In this document: positions 1 to 8,041 of the stretch, piece by piece
Position numbering within the stretch: the first letter of the stretch is position 1
How the letters are laid out: every line of letters begins with the position of its first letter
Notes under the pieces: generated by a model
Seen by the model: only the letters and a program-made list of their open reading frames with translations
Told to the model about the DNA's origin: nothing
Databases searched by the model: none
Translations under genes and position numbers: made by a program
DNA from: an uncultured Eubacteriales bacterium
GTDB lineage: Bacteria > Bacillota > Clostridia > Christensenellales > Aristaeellaceae
NCBI GenBank assembly: GCA_902764285.1
Contig: CACWVN010000033.1
Coordinates: forward strand, 1 to 36,367
Length of the DNA: 36,367 nucleotides
Reading direction: 5' to 3'

Positions 1-507
1 GGCTTCGGGTGTGGAATCGGTTTTTTCATAGAGGGCGACGCCCTTTGCGATGGAGAGGCGGTGCCAGGGCACATCGGCGGACAGGCTTTCCTCGATCGCG
101 TTCGAGCCGGGCCGCTTGCCGTAGAAGAAGCCCTCGGGTTTCTCGGTCAGCTCGGGCGCGGTTCTGAAATAATAGGCGCAGACGCCGTGCGTGACCTGCG
201 CGATCTGGCCCATATGCTGCTCCGTCTCGACAAACAGGTTATCCACGAATTCCTGATCCTGCAGCAATTCCAGCGAGGGGACCATATTGTCGGTCATCGC
301 GCAGAACAGGTCCACCGAATCCTGGATGCTGCTGATGGAATCGTCCAGGGCCTGCCCCTCGGCGCGGCAGGTCAGCGTGAGGATTTCCTGCGATGTGTTG
401 GATTGGATGACCGAAAGGCTCCACAGGCCGACGCCGCCGATCAGTACGACGCACAGGAGGATGCTGACGAGGTTCAGCCGTAGGAATTTGCCGCGGATGG
501 ATTTCAT
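1..507 (-). CDS. Membrane-anchored Cache-type sensor protein, N-terminal part (truncated by window edge)
   Basis: The reading frame is open from ATG at 507 to the window edge, giving 169 residues. The start is chosen because GGAGG (517-521 on this strand) lies 9 nt upstream. Residues about 10-32 form a membrane segment after a basic N-terminus. An extracytoplasmic region follows, with helix-rich sequence and then a stretch around GFFYGK (126-131) that resembles the ligand-binding part of the protein encoded at 2413-6633 (GFFYSK there). That protein is a Cache-HAMP c-di-GMP enzyme, so this is probably the start of a second sensor of the same type; the output domain (GGDEF, EAL, kinase or chemoreceptor) lies outside the window. 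It is divergent from the lipoprotein operon and their promoters overlap. The function is inferred from this resemblance only. Confidence 0.75.
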   Translation of the reverse strand, partial: MKSIRGKFLRLNLVSILLCVVLIGGVGLWSLSVIQSNTSQEILTLTCRAEGQALDDSISSIQDSVDLFCAMTDNMVPSLELLQDQEFVDNLFVETEQHMGQIAQVTHGVCAYYFRTAPELTEKPEGFFYGKRPGSNAIEESLSADVPWHRLSIAKGVALYEKTDSTPEA

Positions 508-571
508 CGGGAACAGCCTCCAATCGGTATCGCTTTGCAGCCGGGTTTATCTACCAATCCAATCATATATT

Positions 572-599
572 ATCATACTCTTCGGTCGGTTGTTGACAA
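572..599 (-). promoter_or_regulatory. Promoter for the truncated sensor gene
   Basis: Read on the minus strand, TTGTCA (599-594) and TATGAT (577-572) are separated by 16 nt. The predicted start of transcription is near 565, giving a leader of about 58 nt before the ATG at 507. The -35 hexamer overlaps that of the opposite promoter. Confidence 0.55.
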
Positions 600-622
600 C
601 GGTTCCGGCCGAATGTTATAAT
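593..622 (+). promoter_or_regulatory. Sigma-A-type promoter with extended -10 for the lipoprotein/c-di-GMP operon
   Basis: Perfect TTGACA (593-598), an 18-nt spacer and perfect TATAAT (617-622), preceded by TG at 614-615, which is an extended -10. Transcription should start near 629. This placement rules out translation from the ATG at 621 and supports the start at 732. Confidence 0.8.
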
Positions 623-731
623 GAAAAAAATGGGTTTTTATTCCCTTTTGCAAACGGGCCATTGCCGCAACGATCGACCCGTGAAAGCATACGGCGCTTC
701 GAACGACCGACCATTCAAGGAGGAGGCCGCT

Positions 732-2393
732 ATGAAGCCGATCCACAAGCGCTTGAAAAAACTGTACCTGCTGCTGGCGGCCGCCATGATTCCCTTTGCG
801 CTTTCCGCGTGTTCCAGCCATCCGGCCGTGGTGGAACCGGCTGTTCAGGAGGCGGACGGCGCTTCGGACACCGCCTTCTTCCTCGCGGCCATTGAGGACG
901 AGCCGGACACCGTGGATTTCCAGTGCACCTCCATTCACTACACCGTCGCCCAGAACGTGTTCGACCGATTGGTGGAAATGGAGAACGACGAGGATGGCGG
1001 CATCGCGATACTGCCGTCGCTGGCGGAATCCTGGGCGGTATCCGACGACGGGCGCGATTATTCGTTCCATTTGCGGGAAGGCGTGACGTTCAGCAACGGC
1101 GCCCCCCTGACGTCGTCGGACGTGCGGTTTACGCTGACGCGGCTTTTGACGCATCCGGACGCCTGCAACCAGGCCATCGCGGAGGCGATCGTCGGCGCGG
1201 AACGCCTGGAGAAAGGGGAGACCGACCAGCTGGAGGGCTTCCGGATTCTCAACGATCTGGATTTCATCATCACGCTGGAGGAGCCGTTCGAGGCTTTCCT
1301 GGCCTGCCTGTCGATGCCCGGGGCTTCGATACTGGACGAGGAGACCACGTCGGCGGCGGACGACCGGTTCGGCACCGATCCGGCCTGCACCGTCGGAACG
1401 GGTTCGTTCATCCTCCGCGAATGGGTGCCCGGAAAGGGCATGCTGCTGGAGGCGAACCCGGACTGCTGGGCGGGCGCTCCCGCCTGTGCCGGGCTCGACC
1501 TGCGCTTTGTCACCGAGTCTGAAGCCGTGCGCTCGATGTTTGAAGAAGGCCGGATCGACATTCTGGATCTGGACGAGCTGGGCAATTCGGCGGAATTCTT
1601 CATCCACGGGGACATCTATCAGGAAAGACTGCATCAGGTCCAGCAGATCGGCATCACCTACATCGCCCTCAACGAATCCATCCCGCCGCTGAACGACGTC
1701 CGGGTCCGCAGGGCGCTGAAGATCTCGTTGAACCGCGCGCTGCTGCTGGACGCCGTGTACAGCGGGCGCGGCTGGGTCGAAAACGGCATCTTTCCCCACG
1801 GGCTGTACGGCTTCAATCCGGAGCTTGCGGAGATCCCCTACGACCCGGACGAAGCCGTGGAACTGCTGGCCCAGGCCGGGTATCCCGATGGGTTCGACCT
1901 GTCCTTCGCCGTGAAGGCTTCTTCGACCCAGTGGGAAATGTCCCTGGTGACGATGGCCGTCGACATGTGGGAAAAGATCGGCGTGCGGGCGTCCGTCGAG
2001 GTGATGGACGAGGATGAATTCATGCGCCTGCGCAAGGGCGGCGAGCTCGCATGCTATACGGCCACATGGATCGCGGACTACAACGATCCGGATAATTTCA
2101 TCTATACGTTCTACGGCGATCGCGAAAACACGACCTACCGCAGCCTCTGCTATTCGAACGAAGAGATCATGGCCCGGGTGCGCAAGGCGCGGATGATCGC
2201 GGATTCCGACGCGCGCCTGCGGGAATACAAGGAGCTGGAGCGGATCATCGTGCAGGAGGACGCCGCGTGGATCCCCCTCTTCTCCCGGCAGCGCTATTAT
2301 GTCACGTCCGAGAGGGTGGAGGGCTTCGTGGTTTCGTGGAACGGTTCGGTCAAAAACAACTATCGTCATATGTCGGTGATACAGCCGCAATAA
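732..2393 (+). CDS. Extracellular solute-binding lipoprotein, family 5 (peptide/oligopeptide-binding type)
   Basis: 553 residues. The start at 732 is chosen for the AAGGAGGAGG ribosome site at 717-726; the upstream in-frame ATG at 621 overlaps the -10 element. Basic residues and a hydrophobic stretch end in the lipobox LSAC (24-27), so Cys27 should be lipidated and the protein tethered outside the membrane. The body matches SBP_bac_5 (OppA/DppA/NikA type): the family signature LAESW...DDG...F.LR.GV.F..G.PLT..DV is visible around residues 100-140, and the length is typical. In the family such proteins hand peptides or other small ligands to ABC permeases. No permease or ATPase gene is adjacent; the next gene, 19 nt downstream, is a Cache-domain c-di-GMP protein. 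It may act as a ligand-presenting co-sensor, or serve a transporter encoded elsewhere. Confidence 0.9.
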   Translation: MKPIHKRLKKLYLLLAAAMIPFALSACSSHPAVVEPAVQEADGASDTAFFLAAIEDEPDTVDFQCTSIHYTVAQNVFDRLVEMENDEDGGIAILPSLAESWAVSDDGRDYSFHLREGVTFSNGAPLTSSDVRFTLTRLLTHPDACNQAIAEAIVGAERLEKGETDQLEGFRILNDLDFIITLEEPFEAFLACLSMPGASILDEETTSAADDRFGTDPACTVGTGSFILREWVPGKGMLLEANPDCWAGAPACAGLDLRFVTESEAVRSMFEEGRIDILDLDELGNSAEFFIHGDIYQERLHQVQQIGITYIALNESIPPLNDVRVRRALKISLNRALLLDAVYSGRGWVENGIFPHGLYGFNPELAEIPYDPDEAVELLAQAGYPDGFDLSFAVKASSTQWEMSLVTMAVDMWEKIGVRASVEVMDEDEFMRLRKGGELACYTATWIADYNDPDNFIYTFYGDRENTTYRSLCYSNEEIMARVRKARMIADSDARLREYKELERIIVQEDAAWIPLFSRQRYYVTSERVEGFVVSWNGSVKNNYRHMSVIQPQ

Positions 2394-2412
2394 CCTGTCG
2401 GAGGGCGAGAGG

Positions 2413-5400
2413 ATGCATTCAATCCGCGTTAAAATAACAGCGATTACCATCGTCGCCATACTCACGAGCGTTCTTTCCGTTTTTGCCGCGTGTTATTCCA
2501 CGATCAAGGCGCAAAATGACCGCAGATCGGTGGAAACGATGAATCTGATCGCCCAGGACACGGGGAAATCACTGGAAAAGTACATCGAGAGTATCGAACA
2601 GTCGGTGGAAATGGCTGCCAATATGGCGAGCGACACCCTGGACAGCGTTATGCTGGTGGAAGGCGGCGTCGCCGGCGTCCATGCCAGGGAGACGGCCCAG
2701 ACCCCCGAACAGGCCGCGAAGCTGGACGCCTATCTGGCGCGGCACTGCGCCCAGATCCGGGAGGCCTTCGCCAGCGTCGCCAGCCATACCCAGGGCGTCG
2801 TTACATATTATTATTGCATCAGCCCCGACATCAGCCAGTCCGTGCACGGTTTCTTCTATTCTAAAGTTGGAAAGACGGGGTTTGACGAACAGGAACCGCT
2901 GGACGCTCGGGAGCTGGATCCCGACGACATCGCGCACACCACCTGGTATTATACGCCCATCCAGCGGGGCCGTCCATCGTGGGTCGGGCCCTATTCGGCG
3001 CATTTCCTGGATGAAATGTGGACGTATTCCTATCTCGTGCCGATCTATAAGGCGGGCGCGTTCATCGGCGTGCTGGGCATGGATATCCCCTTTGACACCC
3101 TGGTGACGCAGATCAGCTCCATCCGGGTCTTCAAATCGGGCTATGCCTGTCTCGTCGATTCGGACGGCCGCATATTCTATCATCCGGATCTGCCGGCGGG
3201 GAGCCTGCCGGACGCCTTCGGCGTATCGGATCTCGCGGAAAAGCTGAAGCAGGAGAACAGCGGCGACGGGCTGATCCGGTACACGGCCGACGGGGAAGCG
3301 CGGCAGCTGTCCTTCACGACGCTGTCCAACGGCATGAAGCTGGTCATCATCGCGCCCGTATCCGAGATCAACGCCTCGTGGACGCGGCTGATCCGCATCA
3401 TCCTGCCCGTGACCGCGGCGATAATCGCCCTCTTCGCGATCCTTAGCCTTTTCACCATGAAGCTCATCGTCCGTCCGCTGCAGCGGTTGACCGCCGCGTC
3501 CCAGCGGCTCGCCGACGGGGATTACGACGTGGCGCTGGATTACAAAGGCCGCGACGAGGTCGGCAAGCTGACCGGGGCTTTCATGCAGATGCGCGATCAG
3601 CAGAAGGAGTCCTTTGACGAGCTGAACCGCCAGATCTATACGGATCATCTCACGGGCCTGCCGAATATGCGGTATTTCTTCAAACTCGCCCAGACGGAGA
3701 GGCGCGCCATTCGCGAAGCCGGACGGCACCCGGCGCTGCTGTATTTCAACCTGGTGGGTCTGAAGCAGTATAACCGCCAGTTCGGGTTTGAAGAGGGCGA
3801 TCAGCTGATCCGCACGTTCGCGTCGGTCCTGTCCCGGCATTACAGCGCGCACAGCCTGGGCCGCATCAGCCAGGATCGCTTTGTGGTCCTGACGGACGAG
3901 GAGAATCCGGAGGACGAGATCCACGCGGTCTTCCGGGATTTTGAGTCGTCCGGCGACAATCGGACGCCGCCCGTGAGCGTCGGCGTCTATCCGGACAAGT
4001 GGGAGGACGTGGATATCAGCGTCGCCTGCGACCGCGCGAAATACGCCTGCGATCAGCACAGGCAGTCCTTCGTCTCCGATATCCGCTATTTCGACGACGA
4101 CATGCTGGAACGGGGCGAGATCTTCCGCTACATCATCAGCCATCTGGACCAGGCCCTGTCGGAGGGCTGGATCAAGGTGTATTACCAGGCCATCATCCGC
4201 GCCGCCAACGGCAAGGTGTGCGATGAGGAGGCGCTGTCCCGCTGGATCGATCCGGAGCGCGGGTTCCTGTCCCCGGCGGATTTCATTCCCGCGCTGGAGG
4301 ACGCCAAGCTGATCTACAAGCTGGATCTGTACGTGGTCGAACAGGTGCTGGAAAAGATGAAGCGGCAGGCCGAGGCCGGGCTCTACGTGGTGCCCACGTC
4401 GGTGAACCTGTCGCGGATGGATTTTGACAGCTGCGACATCGTGGAGGAGATCCGCCGGCGCGTGGACGAAGCGGGCATCGAACGGTCCATGCTGACCATC
4501 GAGATCACGGAGAGCGTCGTCGGCAGCGATTTCGATTTCATGAAGCGCCAGGTCGAACGCTTCCAAAAGCTGGGCTTCCAGGTGTGGATGGACGATTTCG
4601 GCAGCGGCTATTCGTCGCTGGACGTGCTGCAGAACATCCACTTTGATCTGCTCAAGTTCGATATGCGCTTCATGCAGCAGTTCGACAACGGCGATGCGGG
4701 CAGGATCATACTGACCGAGCTGACCAAGATGGCCATCGGCCTGGGCGTCGAAACCATCTGCGAGGGCGCGGAACGGGCGGAACAGGTGGAATTCCTGCGC
4801 GAGATCGGCTGCACGAAGATCCAGGGCTTCTATTATGGAAGGCCGATCTCCTTTGACCAGATGCTGTCCCAATACAACGCGGGGCACGACATGGGCTTTG
4901 AAAACCCGCAGGAATCGTCCTATTACGCCGCCCTCGGCCGGATCAACCTGTACGATATGGCTGTGCTGTCCGGCGAGGACGACGATTCGCTGAACCGCTA
5001 CTTCGACACCCTGCCCATGAGCATCGTTGAAGTCAACGGCACCCACATCAAATACAATCGCTGCAACAAATCCTATCGGGATTTCCTGAAGCGCGCCTTC
5101 GGCGTGGATTTCTCCACGGCGGATATGGACTATGCCGAGATGCCGGAGGGCCCGGGACTGGCGTTCATGGGCGCGGTGATGCGCTGCAGCATCGACGGCA
5201 ACCGGGCCATACTGGACGAGCGGATCAACGACGAAACCACGGTTCACGCGCTCATCCGGCGCGTCGCCGTCAACCCCGTCACGGGCACCGCGGCGATCGC
5301 CATGGCCGTGCTGGCGGTCATGAAGGAAAGCGACAGCGCCGGCACCAACTACGCGCACATCGCCAAGGACCTGTCCGCGGATTATGTCTACCTGTACTAC

Positions 5401-6633
5401 GTGGATCTCGATACGGAGAAGTTCATCGAATACAGCCCGGACGCCGTTCGGGAGGATCTGGCGGTGGAGCGCCGCGGCGAAAACTTCTTCGCCGCCAGCC
5501 GCGCCGACGCGCTGGAATACATCTACAAGGACGACCGGGACGACTTCCTCCGGGCCTTCCAGCGCGAGAACATCGAAAAGGCGCTGGAAGAGCAGGGCAC
5601 GTTTACGCTGACCTATCGCCTGCTGATCTCCGGCGAGCCCGTCTATGTGAACATGAAGGTCGTTCGCATGCCGGGGGACCGGTCGCACATCATCATCGGC
5701 GTCAGCAACGTGGACGCGCAGATGCGCCAGAAGGAGGCGATGGCGCGGCTGCAGGCCGAGCGGATCACCTATTCGCGGATCAACGCGCTTGCGAAGGGAT
5801 ATATCTGCATCTACACGGTCGATCCCGCCACCGGCCATTACACCGAATACAGCGCCACCGACAGCTATGCCGGGCTCGGTCTGGCCAAGGAGGGCGAGGA
5901 TTTCTTCGCCCAGGCCCTCCGGGAGAGCGCGCGCGTCATCGTCCCCGAGGACGTGGAAAAGTTCCGCACGATGTTCACGCGCGAAAAGGTGATGGAGGAG
6001 ATCGCCAGGAGCGGCCTCTTCTCGCTGCAATACCGGATGATCCTGGACGGCGAGGCGAAGTACGTGGGCACGAAGGCCGCGCTGGTTGAAGAACAGGACG
6101 GCCCGCAGCTGATCATCGGCGTGAACAACATCGACGCCCAGGTCCGGCGCGAGCAGGACTACGAGCGCAGGCTCATCGCCGCGCGCGGCGGGGCGAACCT
6201 GGACACGCTCACGGGCGTGAAAAACCGGATGGCCTACGACAATATGTCCGAAGCGCTGGCCAGGCAGATCGAGGGCGGACAGCAGGTGAAATACGCGATC
6301 GTGCTCTGCCGCGTGGTCGGTCTCAGCCAGGTGAACGAAACGCGGGGCCGCGATGCGGGGGACCAGCTGATCCGCCAGGCCTGCGCCGTGATCTGCAATA
6401 CGTTCAAGCACAGCCCGGTGTTCCGGGTGGCCGGGGACGAGTTCGCGGCCATTGCCCAGGGGCACGATTATGAATCTATCGACGAGCTGCTCGTTTCGCT
6501 GGAGGAAACCAACCGCGCCAACCGCGAAACCGGCGGCGTCGTGATCGCGTGCGGCATGGCGAGGTATGACGGCGCCGCCAGCGTGTCTTCCGTGTTCGAA
6601 CGCGCCGAGACCCTCTGCCGGTCGGAAGAATAG
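2413..6633 (+). CDS. Multidomain c-di-GMP signalling protein (Cache-HAMP-GGDEF*-EAL-PAS-like x2-GGDEF*)
   Basis: 1406 residues; GGAGG at 2400-2404 fits the ATG at 2413. In order: membrane helix 8-28; extracytoplasmic double-Cache-like sensor 30-325; membrane helix 326-348; HAMP 349-400; GGDEF-like domain 405-565; EAL domain 575-820; PAS-like region near 865-970; two similar PAS-like modules at 985-1105 and 1125-1245, each ending in a GVxNxDAQ-type strand; C-terminal GGDEF 1262-1406. The first GGDEF reads SQDRF (486-490) and has lost its metal aspartates (N446, V448). The last keeps AGDEF (1340-1344) but has R1300/V1302 at the metal positions and no RxxD inhibitory site. The EAL domain keeps the motif 606-608, N665, E700, D727-D728, K748, E784 and Q804. 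It is therefore most likely a c-di-GMP phosphodiesterase controlled by extracellular and cytoplasmic sensing, with GGDEF domains acting as regulators. Cotranscribed with the binding lipoprotein. Confidence 0.92.
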   Translation: MHSIRVKITAITIVAILTSVLSVFAACYSTIKAQNDRRSVETMNLIAQDTGKSLEKYIESIEQSVEMAANMASDTLDSVMLVEGGVAGVHARETAQTPEQAAKLDAYLARHCAQIREAFASVASHTQGVVTYYYCISPDISQSVHGFFYSKVGKTGFDEQEPLDARELDPDDIAHTTWYYTPIQRGRPSWVGPYSAHFLDEMWTYSYLVPIYKAGAFIGVLGMDIPFDTLVTQISSIRVFKSGYACLVDSDGRIFYHPDLPAGSLPDAFGVSDLAEKLKQENSGDGLIRYTADGEARQLSFTTLSNGMKLVIIAPVSEINASWTRLIRIILPVTAAIIALFAILSLFTMKLIVRPLQRLTAASQRLADGDYDVALDYKGRDEVGKLTGAFMQMRDQQKESFDELNRQIYTDHLTGLPNMRYFFKLAQTERRAIREAGRHPALLYFNLVGLKQYNRQFGFEEGDQLIRTFASVLSRHYSAHSLGRISQDRFVVLTDEENPEDEIHAVFRDFESSGDNRTPPVSVGVYPDKWEDVDISVACDRAKYACDQHRQSFVSDIRYFDDDMLERGEIFRYIISHLDQALSEGWIKVYYQAIIRAANGKVCDEEALSRWIDPERGFLSPADFIPALEDAKLIYKLDLYVVEQVLEKMKRQAEAGLYVVPTSVNLSRMDFDSCDIVEEIRRRVDEAGIERSMLTIEITESVVGSDFDFMKRQVERFQKLGFQVWMDDFGSGYSSLDVLQNIHFDLLKFDMRFMQQFDNGDAGRIILTELTKMAIGLGVETICEGAERAEQVEFLREIGCTKIQGFYYGRPISFDQMLSQYNAGHDMGFENPQESSYYAALGRINLYDMAVLSGEDDDSLNRYFDTLPMSIVEVNGTHIKYNRCNKSYRDFLKRAFGVDFSTADMDYAEMPEGPGLAFMGAVMRCSIDGNRAILDERINDETTVHALIRRVAVNPVTGTAAIAMAVLAVMKESDSAGTNYAHIAKDLSADYVYLYYVDLDTEKFIEYSPDAVREDLAVERRGENFFAASRADALEYIYKDDRDDFLRAFQRENIEKALEEQGTFTLTYRLLISGEPVYVNMKVVRMPGDRSHIIIGVSNVDAQMRQKEAMARLQAERITYSRINALAKGYICIYTVDPATGHYTEYSATDSYAGLGLAKEGEDFFAQALRESARVIVPEDVEKFRTMFTREKVMEEIARSGLFSLQYRMILDGEAKYVGTKAALVEEQDGPQLIIGVNNIDAQVRREQDYERRLIAARGGANLDTLTGVKNRMAYDNMSEALARQIEGGQQVKYAIVLCRVVGLSQVNETRGRDAGDQLIRQACAVICNTFKHSPVFRVAGDEFAAIAQGHDYESIDELLVSLEETNRANRETGGVVIACGMARYDGAASVSSVFERAETLCRSEE

Positions 6634-6664
6634 CCCGCTGCGCGCAGAAAGAAAGGGCGAAAAC

Positions 6665-6686
6665 CCGCCCGTGCGCACCCGGGCGG
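6665..6686 (+). terminator. GC-rich hairpin after the c-di-GMP gene
   Basis: Perfect 7-bp stem CCGCCCG/CGGGCGG (6665-6671 with 6680-6686) and an 8-nt loop, 31 nt after the stop at 6633. No T-run follows on the plus strand, so it is only a possible terminator. Confidence 0.3.
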
Positions 6687-6806
6687 CCCTGCCCGGAACA
6701 CCGCCTTCGCCGGCGTTCGGAGGCGCGTCGGAAATTCCTTTTCTGTATTCGGGAAAACCTGCGGCCGCCGTTGCCCGCTTTGCGCGCGGGAAATCGGAAT
6801 CGCACG

Positions 6807-6835
6807 TTGAACCGGCCGCGAAAACGTGCTATACT
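6807..6835 (+). promoter_or_regulatory. Promoter for the thioredoxin reductase-like gene
   Basis: TTGAAC (6807-6812), a 17-nt spacer and TATACT (6830-6835), with TG at 6827-6828 giving an extended -10. The predicted start is near 6842, leaving a leader of about 100 nt. The leader holds a short hairpin: CGCGCCCG 6902-6909, loop TGTT, return strand 6914-6922 with one bulged T. It lies just upstream of the ribosome site. Confidence 0.7.
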
Positions 6836-6942
6836 GGATGCGTGAATTCCCCGCCCGCTGATAAAGCCCGGCTGATCGGGGAAGGTTCTTATTGAACGGA
6901 TCGCGCCCGTGTTCGGGTCGCGCCGAATGAAGGAGTGATCCC

Positions 6943-7800
6943 ATGCGCTACGACGTCGCCATCATCGGCGCCGGTCCCGCCGCCGTTTCCGCGGCGCTGA
7001 CTCTGAAGTTGCACGACAAATCCGTCGTCTGGTTCGGCTCGAAGGCGCTCAGCCCGAAGGTGGAAAAATCCGAACGCATCGCCAACTATCCCGGCGTCGC
7101 CATGGTCGCGGGGTCGGAACTGAACCGGCGGTTCCGGGATCAGATCGACCGGGCCGGACTGGAGATCACCGAGCGGCAGGTGACCAACATCGCGCAAGCC
7201 CGCGGGGGATACATGGTGCTGGGCGGAAACGATATCTACGAAGCCAGGACCGTGCTGCTGTGCACCGGTGCCGTCAGCCCCAAGGGATTCCCCGGTGAGG
7301 AGGCGCTGCTGGGCCGCGGCGTCAGCTACTGCGCCACCTGCGACGGCTTCCTTTACCGCGGCAAGACGATCGCGGTCTACTGCGGCTCGAAGGCGTTCGA
7401 GCACGAAGCCGTCTATCTGGCAGAGATCGCCGCAAAGGTCTATCTGTTCACCGCTTACGCGGACTGCGGCGTGGAACGGGAGAACGTGACCGTAAACCCC
7501 GGCAAGCTGAAAGCCGTGCTGGGCGAGCAGCGCGTCACCGGCGTCGAATTGTCGGACGGCACGGTGCTGGACGTGGACGGCGCGTTCGTGCTGCGCGGCG
7601 CCGTCGCGCCGGGCAGGCTGCTGAACGGCCTGCAAATCGACGGCGCGGATATCGTGGTCAGCCGCAGGATGGAAACCAACCTGCCCGGCTGCTACGCCGC
7701 GGGCGACTGCACCGGCCGGCCCTACCAGCTGGCTAAGGCCGTAGGGGAGGGCAATATCGCCGCCCACAGCATCGTGGAATACCTCGCCGCGGACGAATGA
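6943..7800 (+). CDS. Thioredoxin reductase-like FAD-dependent disulfide oxidoreductase without canonical NADPH motifs
   Basis: 285 residues; AAGGAG at 6930-6935 sits 7 nt before the ATG. The FAD-binding GAGPAA (9-14), the redox pair CATC (C130, C133) and the C-terminal FAD motif around AAGDC (252-256) place it in the low-molecular-weight thioredoxin reductase family. The NADPH-binding site is not recognisable: the usual GGGxSA reads YCGSKA (146-151), and the HRR-type phosphate-binding sequence is replaced by FTAYAD (169-174). It is also shorter than typical TrxB (about 305-320). Clostridial ferredoxin-dependent flavin thioredoxin reductases (FFTR) are known to lack these same motifs, so it may take electrons from ferredoxin; that is inference. 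No thioredoxin gene is adjacent. It is a single-gene unit with its own promoter. Confidence 0.85.
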   Translation: MRYDVAIIGAGPAAVSAALTLKLHDKSVVWFGSKALSPKVEKSERIANYPGVAMVAGSELNRRFRDQIDRAGLEITERQVTNIAQARGGYMVLGGNDIYEARTVLLCTGAVSPKGFPGEEALLGRGVSYCATCDGFLYRGKTIAVYCGSKAFEHEAVYLAEIAAKVYLFTAYADCGVERENVTVNPGKLKAVLGEQRVTGVELSDGTVLDVDGAFVLRGAVAPGRLLNGLQIDGADIVVSRRMETNLPGCYAAGDCTGRPYQLAKAVGEGNIAAHSIVEYLAADE

Positions 7801-7803
7801 CGC

Positions 7804-7822
7804 GGGCGCCGCATCGGCGCCC
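7804..7822 (+). terminator. Hairpin directly after the thioredoxin reductase-like gene
   Basis: Perfect 7-bp stem GGGCGCC/GGCGCCC (7804-7810 with 7816-7822) and a 5-nt loop, 4 nt after the stop codon. There is no clear T-run, but the position fits a terminator. Confidence 0.4.
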
Positions 7823-7850
7823 CTGCGAAGAACTTGCCGTTCCCCAGTAG

Positions 7851-8029
7851 GGGCGGCCAATGGCCGCCCGTCAAATCGATAACCGCATACACACCCGCCC
7901 CGGCCTTGAATCTATGGGCCGGGGCGGATGTTCAGAAAGTGCGGCAGCAGACGGCACCCGGCACCGCCGGGCGGCAGCAGACGGCACCCGGCACCGCCGG
8001 GCCGGGAGGTCGCCTTCTGAGACGACCTC
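7851..8029. repeat. Cluster of three palindromes in a convergent intergenic region
   Basis: In the gap between two converging genes (7801-8041) there are three more strong hairpins: GGGCGGCC/GGCCGCCC (7851-7858 with 7862-7869, 3-nt loop), CCGCCCCGGCC/GGCCGGGGCGG (7895-7905 with 7917-7927, 11-nt loop) and GAGGTCG/CGACCTC (8006-8012 with 8023-8029, 10-nt loop). They resemble interspersed palindromic (REP-like) elements or a bidirectional transcription barrier. No gene is seen here. Confidence 0.6.
7941..8000. repeat. Perfect 30-bp tandem duplication
   Basis: Two identical adjoining 30-bp copies (7941-7970 and 7971-8000), each beginning GCGGCAGCAGACGG and ending in a small CCGGC/GCCGG hairpin. 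There is no spacer between them and no third copy. Confidence 0.95.
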
Positions 8030-8041
8030 TGTATCGCCCAC

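Noticed and set aside
621..731. N-terminal extension of the lipoprotein from the ATG at 621
   Set aside because: That ATG overlaps the perfect TATAAT, so it cannot be in the mRNA; the start at 732 has a strong ribosome site and gives a normal lipoprotein signal peptide.
573..2465. A 630-codon minus-strand frame opposite the lipoprotein gene
   Set aside because: The sense strand carries a lipobox and SBP family signature; the antisense product is His/Arg-rich and matches nothing, and the frame would cover the divergent promoters.
2569..6678. A 1369-codon minus-strand frame opposite the c-di-GMP gene
   Set aside because: Same antisense effect; the plus strand encodes clear HAMP, EAL and GGDEF domains.
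6566..6895. A 109-codon plus-strand gene between the c-di-GMP and reductase genes
   Set aside because: It starts inside the upstream coding region, has no ribosome site and runs through a hairpin and a strong promoter.
7941..8000. A minimal CRISPR array
   Set aside because: Only two 30-bp copies with no spacer between them and no cas genes; it is a simple tandem duplication.
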